Shown here: positions 26,426 through 35,794 of the stretch, piece by piece
Numbering within the stretch: position 1 is the first letter of the stretch
Layout: each line of letters starts with the position of its first letter
Assembly: GCF_947495665.1 (NCBI RefSeq)
Contig: NZ_CANLZV010000002.1
Span: 124,001 to 188,000 of the forward strand
Origin: an uncultured Sunxiuqinia sp.
GTDB taxonomy: Bacteria; Bacteroidota; Bacteroidia; Bacteroidales; Prolixibacteraceae
Reading direction: 5' to 3'
DNA length: 64,000 nucleotides
Notes under the pieces: generated by a model
Seen by the model: the letters and a program-made list of their open reading frames with translations, nothing else
Told to the model about the DNA's origin: nothing
Database searches by the model: none
Made by a program: the position numbers and the translations under genes

Positions 26426-27991
26426 ATGCGATACTTTTCAAAAACAATACTTCTATCCTTCAATGTGGCTCTGCTAGCTTCATGCGGCATCACGTCGAAA
26501 GATAGAAAAAGTGCCAAGCCCAATATTCTTTATATTATATCGGATGATCACGCGCTGCAGGCAATAGGTGCTTATGGTCACCCAATTACCAAACTGGCGC
26601 CTACACCCAACATTGACCGCCTGGCCAACGAAGGTGCGTTGTTCACCGAGAATTACTGTGCCAACTCGATTTGTGGCCCCAGTCGGGCAACTATTCTTAC
26701 CGGAAAACACTCGCACGCCAATGGTTTGATGCGAAATGACAATACCAAATTTAATGGGCATCAGCCAACGGTTGCCAATATTTTGCAAGCCAATGGGTAC
26801 CAAACAGCTATTATTGGCAAGTGGCACCTGAATACGCGTCCGGTCGGATTCGATCACTATCAGATTCTGAATGATCAGGGCGAGTACAATAACCCTGATT
26901 TTGTGACTAAGGATACGGTGCAGCAGTTCATGGGATATGTAACCAACCTGATTACGGATTTCACTAAAAAGTGGCTCGATGAGCGCGACGAAAGCAAGCC
27001 GTTCTTTTTAATGATGCAGCATAAGGCTCCTCATCGGAACTGGATTCCTGATGAAAAATATTACCGCTTGTTTGAGAATACCGAATTTCCTGTGCCCGAT
27101 AACTACTTCGATAATTACGAAGGTCGCGAAGCGGCTAAGGTTCAGGAAATGAATATTTACCAACATGCCTACGAAGGCCACGATCTGAAAATGGTTGATG
27201 GTGTGGGCAGTGATCAGTTACTTTACGACCGTTGGCCACAGGTTTTCTTTGGTCGGATGACCGATGAAGAGCGACAAACATTTCTAGAAGCTTATCGTGA
27301 ACGCAATGATGATTTTTACCAGACCGAACGCACGGATAAAGAAAAGGCCATTTGGAAGTTGCAGCGTTATTTGCAGGATTACCTGGCTTGTGTTCGGTCA
27401 ATTGACGATAGTGTGGGAGAGATTTATGACTATCTTGAAGAAAAAGGACTGCTGGAGAATACCATCGTCGTTTACACATCCGATCAGGGCTTTTATCTGG
27501 GAGAGCATGGTTGGTTTGACAAGCGATGGATGTATGAGGAATCCTTCCGTATGCCTTTAATTATCCGCGACCCATTTGCCCCCAAGCAAGGACAAAAAGT
27601 GGAAGCGATGACGCAAAATATTGATTTTGCACCCACATTTCTGGATATGGCTGGTGTGAATGCTCCGGAAGAAATGCAGGGACATTCATTGCTGCCATTA
27701 ATTGATGGAACCCCAACGGCAGAACCCTGGCGGAAATCACTGTATTACCATTACTATGAGTACCCTGGTTTTCATAGTGTGAAAGCACATAACGGGGTGA
27801 AAATGGGCCATTATAAGCTCATTCATTTCTACAAGGATAATGTTTGGGAAATGTATGATTTAAAAGCCGATCCAACCGAAATGAACAACGTGTACGGATT
27901 AGCCGAATATAATGACATTCAGCTTGAATTACATGCCGAACTGGAAAAACTGATTCACCAATACCAGGTGCCTCAAAAATATTTGCAGTAA
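26426..27991 (+). CDS. S1-family sulfatase, predicted lipoprotein
   Basis: A 521-residue sulfatase with lipobox LLASCG (Cys20) and formylglycine motif C83-G-P-S-R. Metal-site regions are IISDDHALQAIGAYG and YTSDQGFYLGEHGWFDKRWMYE; the latter form is typical of iduronate-2-sulfatase-like and related members. It begins a run of closely spaced genes (gaps below 25 bp) running through 28013 to 32243. The motif difference from the first two sulfatases suggests another sulfate ester specificity. Confidence 0.95.
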   Translation: MRYFSKTILLSFNVALLASCGITSKDRKSAKPNILYIISDDHALQAIGAYGHPITKLAPTPNIDRLANEGALFTENYCANSICGPSRATILTGKHSHANGLMRNDNTKFNGHQPTVANILQANGYQTAIIGKWHLNTRPVGFDHYQILNDQGEYNNPDFVTKDTVQQFMGYVTNLITDFTKKWLDERDESKPFFLMMQHKAPHRNWIPDEKYYRLFENTEFPVPDNYFDNYEGREAAKVQEMNIYQHAYEGHDLKMVDGVGSDQLLYDRWPQVFFGRMTDEERQTFLEAYRERNDDFYQTERTDKEKAIWKLQRYLQDYLACVRSIDDSVGEIYDYLEEKGLLENTIVVYTSDQGFYLGEHGWFDKRWMYEESFRMPLIIRDPFAPKQGQKVEAMTQNIDFAPTFLDMAGVNAPEEMQGHSLLPLIDGTPTAEPWRKSLYYHYYEYPGFHSVKAHNGVKMGHYKLIHFYKDNVWEMYDLKADPTEMNNVYGLAEYNDIQLELHAELEKLIHQYQVPQKYLQ

Positions 27992-28012
27992 GCATATGTA
28001 AATTAAATCGAT

Positions 28013-29626
28013 ATGCAGAATAATAGTTTTTGGAAAATATCACTGGTAGTGGTGCTCTTACAGATGGGCATAACTCAGGTGGTTGCTAGAAATAAACCCA
28101 ATATCCTATTACTTATAGCTGAAGACATTAATCCATATCTTGGCTGTTATGGCGACACAACAGCCAAGAGTCCAACCATTGATGGTTTGGCAGAGCAAGG
28201 CATTCGGTTTAGCAGTATGTATTCGCCTGTGGGAGTGTGTGCTCCCTCACGGGCTGCTCTGATGACGGGTATGTTTCCAACATCCATTGGAGCCAATCAT
28301 ATGCGCACCGGTGGTGGCCCCAAAGCACATCCTTTTCGGATGCCCGCCTACCAGGTTGTTTTACCTGAAGGGATGAAGGCGTTTACGGAATATTTGCGCG
28401 AAGCAGGCTATTTTTGCACCAATAATCGAAAAAAGGATTATCAGTTTGCTAATCAGCTTACTTTTTGGGATGAGTGTCATCATAATGCAACATGGGAACA
28501 CCGGTCTAAGGGCCAACCCTTCTTCTCGGTCTTTACCTATCTGGAGTCACACGAGCAAAAGCTTTGGGAAAGCAAGGATGATACACTTTGGGTAACGGCC
28601 GACTGGGTTGCAGCACCTCCTTATTTGTTGAATGATTCTGTTGGAAAGAAAGATTTGGCTGTAATGTACAGCAACATCTACAGGATGGACCAACGCGTCA
28701 AGCAAGAACTATTGAAAATAAAGAAGGCTGGCCTGGACAAGAACACGATTATCATTTTTATGTCGGATAATGGTGGCCCAATGCCTCGACAAAAGCGTTC
28801 GGTATACGAGCGTGGGACGAGAATTCCATTCATTGTTGTTTTCCCTGATGGAAAAGATCGCGGGAGCGTGGATGAGCGGATGCTCAATATGGCCGATATC
28901 CCTCCAACGATATTATCACTGGCCGGTATTGAACCACCAGAGTATATGGATGGAAAAGCTTTTATGGGAGATTTTCAAACCAATACGGGACGGGATTTTG
29001 TATTTTCCATTCGTGAGCGTATGGATGCGCGATACGACAAACAACTAAGTGTGCGTGATAAACACTTTCGATATGTGCGTAATTACTTGCCACATCAGCC
29101 GGAATACCTGGATGTAGGTTTTCGTTATAACATACCTTCGATGCGCCGGATGCTGGGAAATAAAGATCAACTAACGCCCGCGCAAGCATCGTGGTTTATC
29201 TATCCTCGGCCTAAAGAAGAACTATACCATACGACTGAGGATGTGCATGAGATGCATAACCTGGGTACAGACTCAACTTATGCCGATCAGCTGCATAAAA
29301 TGAGAAATCTGGCTGATCAGGTTGAGGAAAACTATTGGCCCTTCAAAGAACTAACCGAATATGAGTTGATCGATTCCATCGGTAATGTGAAAACTTTACG
29401 TGTGGATAAACCGGCGATTATTCGAAAGGGCAATACCATTCGGTTAAGCTGTTCAACGAAAGGTTCATCCATGGTTTATCAGGTGAATGGTGATGGTAAT
29501 AAACTATCACATTGGAGGTATTATACCCATCCTGTTCAACTTAAGCACGGAGATACGCTTAGGGTAGTGGGGGCCAGAGCTGGGTATTTGGAAAGTGAGG
29601 CCTTAATATATCTGCATAATAAATAA
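28013..29626 (+). CDS. S1-family sulfatase with extra C-terminal beta domain
   Basis: A 537-residue secreted sulfatase with formylglycine motif C76-A-P-S-R and metal-site segments IAEDINPYLGCYGD and MSDNGGPMPRQKRSVYERG, resembling heparan N-sulfatase-like members. The last 80 residues (about 455-537) form an additional small beta domain (IIRKGNTIRLSC, MVYQVNGDG) like the C-terminal add-on of hexosaminidases. The domain may bind sugar. The gene is 21 bp after the preceding sulfatase. Confidence 0.92.
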   Translation: MQNNSFWKISLVVVLLQMGITQVVARNKPNILLLIAEDINPYLGCYGDTTAKSPTIDGLAEQGIRFSSMYSPVGVCAPSRAALMTGMFPTSIGANHMRTGGGPKAHPFRMPAYQVVLPEGMKAFTEYLREAGYFCTNNRKKDYQFANQLTFWDECHHNATWEHRSKGQPFFSVFTYLESHEQKLWESKDDTLWVTADWVAAPPYLLNDSVGKKDLAVMYSNIYRMDQRVKQELLKIKKAGLDKNTIIIFMSDNGGPMPRQKRSVYERGTRIPFIVVFPDGKDRGSVDERMLNMADIPPTILSLAGIEPPEYMDGKAFMGDFQTNTGRDFVFSIRERMDARYDKQLSVRDKHFRYVRNYLPHQPEYLDVGFRYNIPSMRRMLGNKDQLTPAQASWFIYPRPKEELYHTTEDVHEMHNLGTDSTYADQLHKMRNLADQVEENYWPFKELTEYELIDSIGNVKTLRVDKPAIIRKGNTIRLSCSTKGSSMVYQVNGDGNKLSHWRYYTHPVQLKHGDTLRVVGARAGYLESEALIYLHNK

Positions 29627-29640
29627 TTAAATTGAAACAC

Positions 29641-30438
29641 ATGAATTTAAAAATGATACTCAGTCTGGCATTGATCGCTTGTGTTATTCATGTTGAATCC
29701 GTGTTGGCTCAGGATTACGCTGCCTATAAAAAGAGGACTTTTATAGAAAACGGAGATACCTTAAATTACCGTATTCTGTATCCTCAGAATTACGACGAAA
29801 ACAAGCAATACCCTGTTGTGTTGTTTCTGCACGGAGCAGGAGAGCGGGGAAGTGATAATGAGCGTCAGCTAAATTTAGGTGGCGATCTGTTTTTGAATGA
29901 AAAGCTTCGCAAAAAATACCCGGCCATTGTCATTTTTCCTCAGTGTCCGGTGGATACGATGTGGACAGCCCGTACGAAACATAAGGATGCGCAGCAAAAT
30001 TGGGTATTTAATTTCCCCGTGAGTAAAGTGGCTCCGCGTCCGGCTGAAATGGTTAATTTACTGGTAGAAGAGTATATGGAGACCCCATCTGTCGATAAAA
30101 ATCGGGTCTATATTATGGGCATCTCAATGGGAGGTATTGGTACCCTTGAATTTTTACACCGCTGGCCAGAAAAATATGCCGCAGCTGCCGTAATTTGTGG
30201 GGGACATGATTTTCGCATTACCGATAATTATAAGCACCTGCCAATTTGGTTCTTTCATGGTGAGGCCGACGATGTGGTGCCACATCACTACTCTTATGAG
30301 GTATACAAAACAGTGCGTAAAGGGAATAGACGAACTCGTTATACCAGTTACCCAAATACGAATCATAACAGTTGGGATAAGGCACTTGCGGAACCTAAAC
30401 TATTAAAATGGATGTTTAATAATCAAAAAGAAAACTAA
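29641..30438 (+). CDS. Secreted alpha/beta-hydrolase (carbohydrate esterase-like)
   Basis: An alpha/beta-hydrolase with a signal peptide ending near LAQ. The catalytic triad is visible as Ser162 in GISMGG, Asp210 in HGEADDVVP and His242 in NTNHNSWD, and the oxyanion-region motif is FLHGAGERG. A TTG codon in frame at 29632 adds three residues; the ATG at 29641 gives the better signal peptide and is preferred. Such enzymes in PULs remove acetyl or other ester groups from the glycan. It overlaps the next gene by 1 bp (TAATG). Confidence 0.88.
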   Translation: MNLKMILSLALIACVIHVESVLAQDYAAYKKRTFIENGDTLNYRILYPQNYDENKQYPVVLFLHGAGERGSDNERQLNLGGDLFLNEKLRKKYPAIVIFPQCPVDTMWTARTKHKDAQQNWVFNFPVSKVAPRPAEMVNLLVEEYMETPSVDKNRVYIMGISMGGIGTLEFLHRWPEKYAAAAVICGGHDFRITDNYKHLPIWFFHGEADDVVPHHYSYEVYKTVRKGNRRTRYTSYPNTNHNSWDKALAEPKLLKWMFNNQKEN

Positions 30439-32243
30439 TGAATAAATTGACATACGCTTTGATTGGGGCTTTAATGTTTGTTACGACCCTATTGAAGGCG
30501 CAAGAGGTTGTACCTCAAACGTATTGTAATCCGTTGGATATTGACTATACCTACATGGTTTACAATTCCAGCCGAAATATTTCTTACCGCTCAGGCGCCG
30601 ATCCGGCCGTCGTTGAGTTTCGTGGAGAATATTACATGTTTGTAACCCGTTCATTCGGTTATTGGCATTCAACCGACCTGGTGAATTGGGAGTTCATAAA
30701 GCCTGCACAGTGGTTTTTTGAAGGCTGTAACGCACCTACCGCATTCAACTATAAGGATTCTGTATTGTATTTTGCAGGAGACCCCGCTGGTTACGGAAGT
30801 ATACTGTATTCCGACGATCCGAAAAGTGGTACATGGACGCCTACGGCTTCAATTTCCAAGAATATCCAGGATTCGGAATTGTTTATCGACGATGATGGTA
30901 AAACCTATTTATACTGGGGCTCCTCAAACGTGCATCCTCTGCGTGTTAAGATGCTGAATAAAGATGATCGCATGCTTGAAACTGGTGTAACGAAAGATTT
31001 GATTAACCTGGTAGAGGAAGAGCATGGTTGGGAGCAGTTTGGCGAAAATAACTTTCACCCAACGTTAAAGGAGGGGTATATGGAAGGTGCTTCCATGACC
31101 AAACACAATGGTAAATACTACTTGCAATATGCGGCTCCTGGTACGCAGTTTAACGTATATGGGGATGGTGCATACGTGGGAGAAACACCTCTTGGTCCAT
31201 TTAAATATATGAAGAATAATCCCATGTGCTTTAAACCGGGAGGATTTACCAACGGAGCTGGCCACGGCATCACCGTGAAGCAAACGAACAATCAATATTG
31301 GCACTTTGCCACCATGGCCTTGGCTTCTAATTCGCATTGGGAAAGACGTTTGTGTATGTTCCCAACCTACTTCGATGATGAAGACCTGATGTATTCCAAT
31401 ACCCACTATGGTGATTATCCACGGTATGCACCAAATCATCCAACCAAAGCTGGTGAGCATTGTGGTTGGATGTTGCTTTCATATAAAGGTAAAACAACGG
31501 TGTCATCCGCTATGATGCAAATTAAGAAAAGTACATCAACCGATGGCAATTATGATATTACGGAGATGCCAGTGGAGAAAACTGCCGAAGGACAGATTGT
31601 GTCAAATGTTTTAACTGACGAAAGTCCAAAGTCGTTTTGGGTGGCCAATGCGAATGACGATCAACAGTGGGTGCAAATTCAGATGCGTGCTCCGGGGAAA
31701 ATTTATGCGTTTCAACTAAATTATCACGATCACGAGTCAGGTATTTATACACGTACCGAAGGCTTGCGTCATCAGTTTACCATAGAAGTATCCAACGATG
31801 GGAAAGAATGGCAAACTGTAGTAGATAGAAGCAATAGCTATAAAGATGCACCCAACGCATACATTGTATTGAACCAGCCTGTTGAAGCCCGATATGTACG
31901 TTACAATAACGTAAAAGTCCCTGGTAAAAACTTAGCCATATCTGAAATAAGGGTTTTTGGTAAAGGATTTGGTAAAAAGCCATCTGCTGTTAAGGGATTT
32001 ACAGTTCAACGCGAAGAGGACAGAAGAAACATTACGCTCAAATGGTCGCCGGTAAAAGGGGCACAGGGCTATAACATCCGCTGGGGAGTTGCACCCGATA
32101 AGCTGTATCAATCTTGGCTAATCTATGAGGACACCGAGCATTTTATGCGTTGTTTAGACCGCGATACGGAATATTATTTTTCCATTGAAGCCTTTAGCGA
32201 GAATGGTGTTTCAAGTTACACCAAACCGATACAGGTTAAGTAA
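30438..32243 (+). CDS. GH43 family enzyme with F5/8-type (CBM32-like) and fibronectin-III domains
   Basis: A secreted 601-residue modular protein. Residues 30 to about 350 form a GH43 five-bladed propeller with the expected acids Asp55 (SGADPAV), Asp145 (NIQDSELF) and Glu216 (YMEGASM). A discoidin/F5-8-type domain follows (about 385-510, with YVRYNNVKVPGKNLAISEIRVFG), then a fibronectin-III domain to the end. GH43 enzymes remove alpha-L-arabinose, beta-D-xylose or galactose. Start and preceding stop overlap, suggesting translational coupling with the esterase. Confidence 0.93.
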   Translation: MNKLTYALIGALMFVTTLLKAQEVVPQTYCNPLDIDYTYMVYNSSRNISYRSGADPAVVEFRGEYYMFVTRSFGYWHSTDLVNWEFIKPAQWFFEGCNAPTAFNYKDSVLYFAGDPAGYGSILYSDDPKSGTWTPTASISKNIQDSELFIDDDGKTYLYWGSSNVHPLRVKMLNKDDRMLETGVTKDLINLVEEEHGWEQFGENNFHPTLKEGYMEGASMTKHNGKYYLQYAAPGTQFNVYGDGAYVGETPLGPFKYMKNNPMCFKPGGFTNGAGHGITVKQTNNQYWHFATMALASNSHWERRLCMFPTYFDDEDLMYSNTHYGDYPRYAPNHPTKAGEHCGWMLLSYKGKTTVSSAMMQIKKSTSTDGNYDITEMPVEKTAEGQIVSNVLTDESPKSFWVANANDDQQWVQIQMRAPGKIYAFQLNYHDHESGIYTRTEGLRHQFTIEVSNDGKEWQTVVDRSNSYKDAPNAYIVLNQPVEARYVRYNNVKVPGKNLAISEIRVFGKGFGKKPSAVKGFTVQREEDRRNITLKWSPVKGAQGYNIRWGVAPDKLYQSWLIYEDTEHFMRCLDRDTEYYFSIEAFSENGVSSYTKPIQVK

Positions 32244-32351
32244 TAGAGAGAAAAGGATAGTGTGATACGAGCCATGAGCAATAAACTCCCACACGAGTAT
32301 GATTGGATTTGGCAAGTAGCATAGAACCATTGAAAAATAAATTATAGACAG

Positions 32352-33731
32352 ATGAAAAAACTAATTCTGATACTTGTTGCGACAATGATGGTTTGGAGTG
32401 CAAAAGCTCAAAAAAACGATCAGGAAATTATAGAAGAACTATTGCATAACACCGTAAAGTTTTATCAAATGCTCCGCGCTGACAATGGACTGTACCATGA
32501 TTTTGTGAGTACCCATGGCGAAACCAACCGCGGTTCGGCAGCCAATATTGGTATGGGGCTGGTTGCCCAATGCGTTGCAACCGAAATGGGATGGACAACA
32601 TCGGCCGAAGAGGAGATCGTTGAAACACTAGAGTCGGTATTGGGCCATAATGATAAAAGAATCAAATTAGAACGGACTGCAGAGAACTGTTTTATTCATT
32701 TTTACGATATCGAAACAGGTAAGGCCATGGGACAAGACTGGAGTCCTATTGATACTGATTTGATGCTTGGAGGGGTATTGTTTGCCAAACGTTATTTTAA
32801 CGCTAATGAGCAGATAGCAAAATATGCCGATGAACTATTTAATATGGTTAATCAGTCGTTGTTTGTGGGAGATTGGACCAAGGGGCAAATTTCGTTGAAA
32901 ATGAAGACTGATGGTTCGCCGGCAGGAAATTGGACATTGCCTTACAATGAATATATGCTTGTAGCATGGATGGCTAAAAATCAGGCAAAAAGGAAAAATG
33001 ATCCGGCAAATAAACTGTGGAACGAATGGTATGGAACGCCAGAAAACCTCCCGTATGCAACCTATACATCGCGCTCGGGAGACACATTTAAAGTGCCGAC
33101 AGATCTAAAGGTGACACGTGAATTTACCTCGAATTTTACCTTCATGTTTAACTATATTTTTGTGCATGAATTTTCTACCAGTAAATGGTATCAGGAAGCC
33201 ATGCGTCAGGCCGCCTTGGCCGATCGTGCCTGGTGGCACGACAGAACTGATTTGGATGACATGGGTAAACAGCCCTACGAATGGGGTACAACGGCAGGTG
33301 TTGGTCTACGTGAACGAGAAGGAAAGTTAGAGGAAGGCTATTGCGTGGATCGTATTTGTGCTCTCAAAGATGTGGGAACTAAGCGCGATAGAAATAAAGG
33401 AATGAACGTAGCCTTGAGTGCTCTGGCGGGGTATTCACCTGTATTGCCGGATTTAGTTCGTAAAGATCTGATAGCGATGTATCGCGATCCACGTGGATTA
33501 GGGAAAATGGCTTTGCCAGCTCGTGAAGGTATCTCCGATGGTGGTGATTATATCCTTTGGAAATACAGCTACAGCGATTTGAATTGGCGTCCTTCAAAAG
33601 TTGAAGGTGTTGATTATGCATGCATGTTGCTTGGTTTAGCAGCTTTGCCAGAAATGTTGGGTGTTGAGTTTTTTCAGGAATACAATGACTTCTTTAGTAC
33701 TGAAAAGCCAAATTATCAGCGACGAAAATAG
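32352..33731 (+). CDS. Secreted (alpha/alpha)-barrel protein, glycoamylase-like (PF10091/GH144-like)
   Basis: The 459-residue product has a signal peptide (WSAKAQ) and the helical-barrel pattern of the COG5368/PF10091 group: SAANIGMGLVAQCVATEMGW, FIHFYDIETGK and SPIDTDLMLGGVLFAKRYF correspond to conserved helices of those proteins. GH144 and its relatives cleave beta-1,2-glucans, but this copy is distant and no catalytic residue can be assigned. It is the last gene of the sulfated-glycan locus and is followed by a strong terminator. Its sugar target is unknown and may be novel. Confidence 0.7.
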   Translation: MKKLILILVATMMVWSAKAQKNDQEIIEELLHNTVKFYQMLRADNGLYHDFVSTHGETNRGSAANIGMGLVAQCVATEMGWTTSAEEEIVETLESVLGHNDKRIKLERTAENCFIHFYDIETGKAMGQDWSPIDTDLMLGGVLFAKRYFNANEQIAKYADELFNMVNQSLFVGDWTKGQISLKMKTDGSPAGNWTLPYNEYMLVAWMAKNQAKRKNDPANKLWNEWYGTPENLPYATYTSRSGDTFKVPTDLKVTREFTSNFTFMFNYIFVHEFSTSKWYQEAMRQAALADRAWWHDRTDLDDMGKQPYEWGTTAGVGLREREGKLEEGYCVDRICALKDVGTKRDRNKGMNVALSALAGYSPVLPDLVRKDLIAMYRDPRGLGKMALPAREGISDGGDYILWKYSYSDLNWRPSKVEGVDYACMLLGLAALPEMLGVEFFQEYNDFFSTEKPNYQRRK

Positions 33732-33760
33732 TTAATACCTGCTTTTGCAGGATTTTTGAG

Positions 33761-33799
33761 AAAGGTGCAGCGGAACACAGTTTCGTTGCACCTTTTTTT
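33761..33799 (+). terminator. Strong intrinsic terminator closing the PUL
   Basis: A long stem (AAAGGTGCA paired with TGCACCTTT, extended by further pairs) is followed by seven T. A second small hairpin (CCTGCTTTTGCAGG) lies just upstream at 33738-33751. Confidence 0.9.
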
Positions 33800-33877
33800 A
33801 TGTTCGCTCAGCATGAGCGATAACTCTAGGGAACCTGCCTTGATGGAGGGAAGTGTTAGCCTGAGACAAGGGTGTCC

Positions 33878-33927
33878 ATTGTGAAATGAAATTTGAAGGA
33901 AGTCGCCGGTAAATTCCATTTCACAAT
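33878..33927. repeat. 17-bp near-perfect inverted repeat
   Basis: The arms ATTGTGAAATGAAATTT and AAATTCCATTTCACAAT are complementary at 16 of 17 positions around a 16-nt spacer. It lies between the PUL terminator and the IS relic and may be an element end or a binding site. Confidence 0.5.
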
Positions 33928-33989
33928 TGTATGCTTTACGCGCACAATTCATCAAGGACCGGAAAGGCTGCTGACGACTGAAAAAGGTC

Positions 33990-34297
33990 ATTATTAGCGA
34001 CCACATCAAAGCAGCCATGTGCATTGGGTATCTGTTGCCTAGAGCTTCTTTAAAACAATTAAAGTTGAACTGGTTTATCACCAAAGATTCTTTGATCAGG
34101 AACATGCTAAACTAATCTTGTTTTGCTGGACTGAAACCTGGTATAACAAAAGAAGTAGGCATTTGAGTTTAAGACACAAAATAATAAACGGATACAGGCA
34201 AGTGGCCGATAAGCAGAGGGCAGCGGTGTGCTTCTTAACTGGCCGTACAGTTTTTGTTGCATATCCAGGTCGGTGGTATTTCTTGTGGGGGCGATAA
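33990..34297 (+). mobile_element. Degenerate IS3-family transposase remnant (orfB 3' part)
   Basis: The + strand contains fragments of an IS3-type DDE transposase. SDHIKAAM occurs in one frame (about 33993-34019), then from 34043 another frame reads SFFKTIKVELVYHQRFF and continues to WTETWYNKRSRHLSL, the classic C-terminal region of these enzymes. The codon before SFFKTIK is TAG where the family has glutamate (AES), a nonsense change, and the core between the two fragments is deleted. The rest of the 634-bp gap (33732-34365) has a terminator and an inverted repeat but no gene. The element is dead. Confidence 0.75.
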
Positions 34298-34365
34298 ATC
34301 ACCTATAACAATATTAAAGAATATTTCTTACACTAAGAGTACAACACCATTCAATTAAAAACAAA

Positions 34366-35607
34366 TTGCGATCCGTCAAGCCAGTTTTAGGGCAGGGGAT
34401 CACGCTCTCCACCTTGGGGGTGATGCTTACCGCTGGTTTTTTAGGGGTATTTGTTTGGGCGGTCACCGATTTCTCAATTTATGAAGGTCTGCTACTTGGT
34501 TCCATCGTTTCATCAACTGATTCGGCAGCTGTGTTTTCCATACTCCGATCTAAAAATCTGGCCCTGAAAGGAAACCTACGACCAACTTTGGAGCTGGAAA
34601 GTGGTAGTAACGACCCCATGGCTTATATTTTAACGATCGTTTTTACAGGCATTGTAGTTAACCAAGAGGCTAGTTTGTTGTCTATTTTCCCGATGCTTCT
34701 GCAGCAACTTTTGCTAGGTGGTATTTTGGGTTTAGTAATTGGTAAACTGGGGAGCATTGTGATTAACCGGATAGAGCTGGTTTACGAGGGCTTGTACATC
34801 GTTTTAGTTATTGCAATCATGTTTTTTAGTTTTTCGGCGACCAATTTTATTGGAGGGAACGGCTTTCTGGCTGTATACATCTCAGCTGTATTTCTTGGAA
34901 ATCAAGAATTGATACATAAAAAGTCAATTCTAAAATCGTTTGACAGCTTTGCTTGGCTGATGCAGATTATTCTGTTCCTTACGCTCGGATTACTGGTCTT
35001 TCCAAAACAAATAATCCCTTTTGCAGGAATTGGTTTGGTAATTTCCATGGTCTTAATTTTTGTAGCTCGGCCACTTAGTGTTTTTATTAGTTTGATCCCA
35101 TTCAAGATCCAAAAGCGAAGTCGTTGGTTTATCTCCTGGGTTGGGCTTAGAGGAGCCGTTCCAATTGTGTTGGCTACCTATCCGCTGATTTATGGAGCCG
35201 AAAAAGCGCATGCTATTTTCAATATCGTTTTCTTTATTTCAATTACTTCGGTTTTAATTCAGGGAACAACTCTTTTGGTTGTTGCCAAATGGTTGGGGCT
35301 AACTTTGCCCGAAAACTTAAAGCCCAGAACACAAACCGATTTGGAATTAAACGACAGCATCAAGTCCAAGTTGAGAGAGGTGGTAATCCCAGCAACAAGC
35401 TCGGTTGTTGGGAAGCAAATTGTCCAAATCGGGCTTCCCAAAACGTCCTTAATAGCAATTATTAAAAGAGAGGAGAACTACATTACACCGCATGGAGCGA
35501 CCGTATTGAATGCCAATGACAAGTTATACCTATTGGCCGAAGACAACGATTCGGAAAACGAGGTACTAACTTGCCTCGATATTCCTCTTCTTAAGTCGGA
35601 AGATTAG
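34366..35607 (+). pseudogene. K+/H+ antiporter (NhaP2/CPA1 type), N-terminally truncated
   Basis: The frame encodes transmembrane helices and motifs of cell-volume-type K+/H+ antiporters: GSIVSSTDSAAVFSILRSKNL, LRPTLELESGSNDPMAYIL and FIGGNGFLAVYISAVFLGN, plus a C-terminal TrkA-C-like domain (IAIIKREENYITPHGATVL). Full-length members begin about 80 residues earlier with two or three more helices; here homology starts right after a TTG codon, and an in-frame stop lies 51 bp upstream at 34315. The missing part is replaced by the IS3 relic. The protein could be a non-functional remainder, although the rest of the frame is intact. Confidence 0.8.
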
Positions 35608-35767
35608 TTACTATAGCTAGAATAGAGAAAGAAATTAATTGTATTTTCACTTGGCGAAAAACAGTGTTTTACAACATTAAACGGATGCATTTTTCGGTAT
35701 AAATTTTAACTTTCTTTGTTGAGATGAATAAGAGAAATGGCTTCGTGCCATTTTTAAAACTAAAAAA

Positions 35768-35783
35768 GCCAAACCGATTTGGC
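35768..35783. promoter_or_regulatory. LacI-type operator upstream of the lacI-family gene
   Basis: The near-perfect palindrome GCCAAACCGATTTGGC has the central CG typical of LacI-family sites. It ends 11 bp before the ATG of the regulator gene, suggesting autoregulation. It shares the AAAYCGRTTT core with the site at 36824. Confidence 0.75.
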
Positions 35784-35794
35784 AAATCTGTAAA

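Noticed and set aside
33716-34105. Minus-strand open frame of 129 codons after the PUL
   Set aside because: It runs through the terminator hairpin and is antisense to the IS3 relic, whose + strand fragments match transposase motifs.
34366-35607. Accepting TTG 34366 as the true start of a normal antiporter
   Set aside because: The protein would lack the first helices of the family, and the upstream DNA is transposase debris, so truncation is the better explanation.
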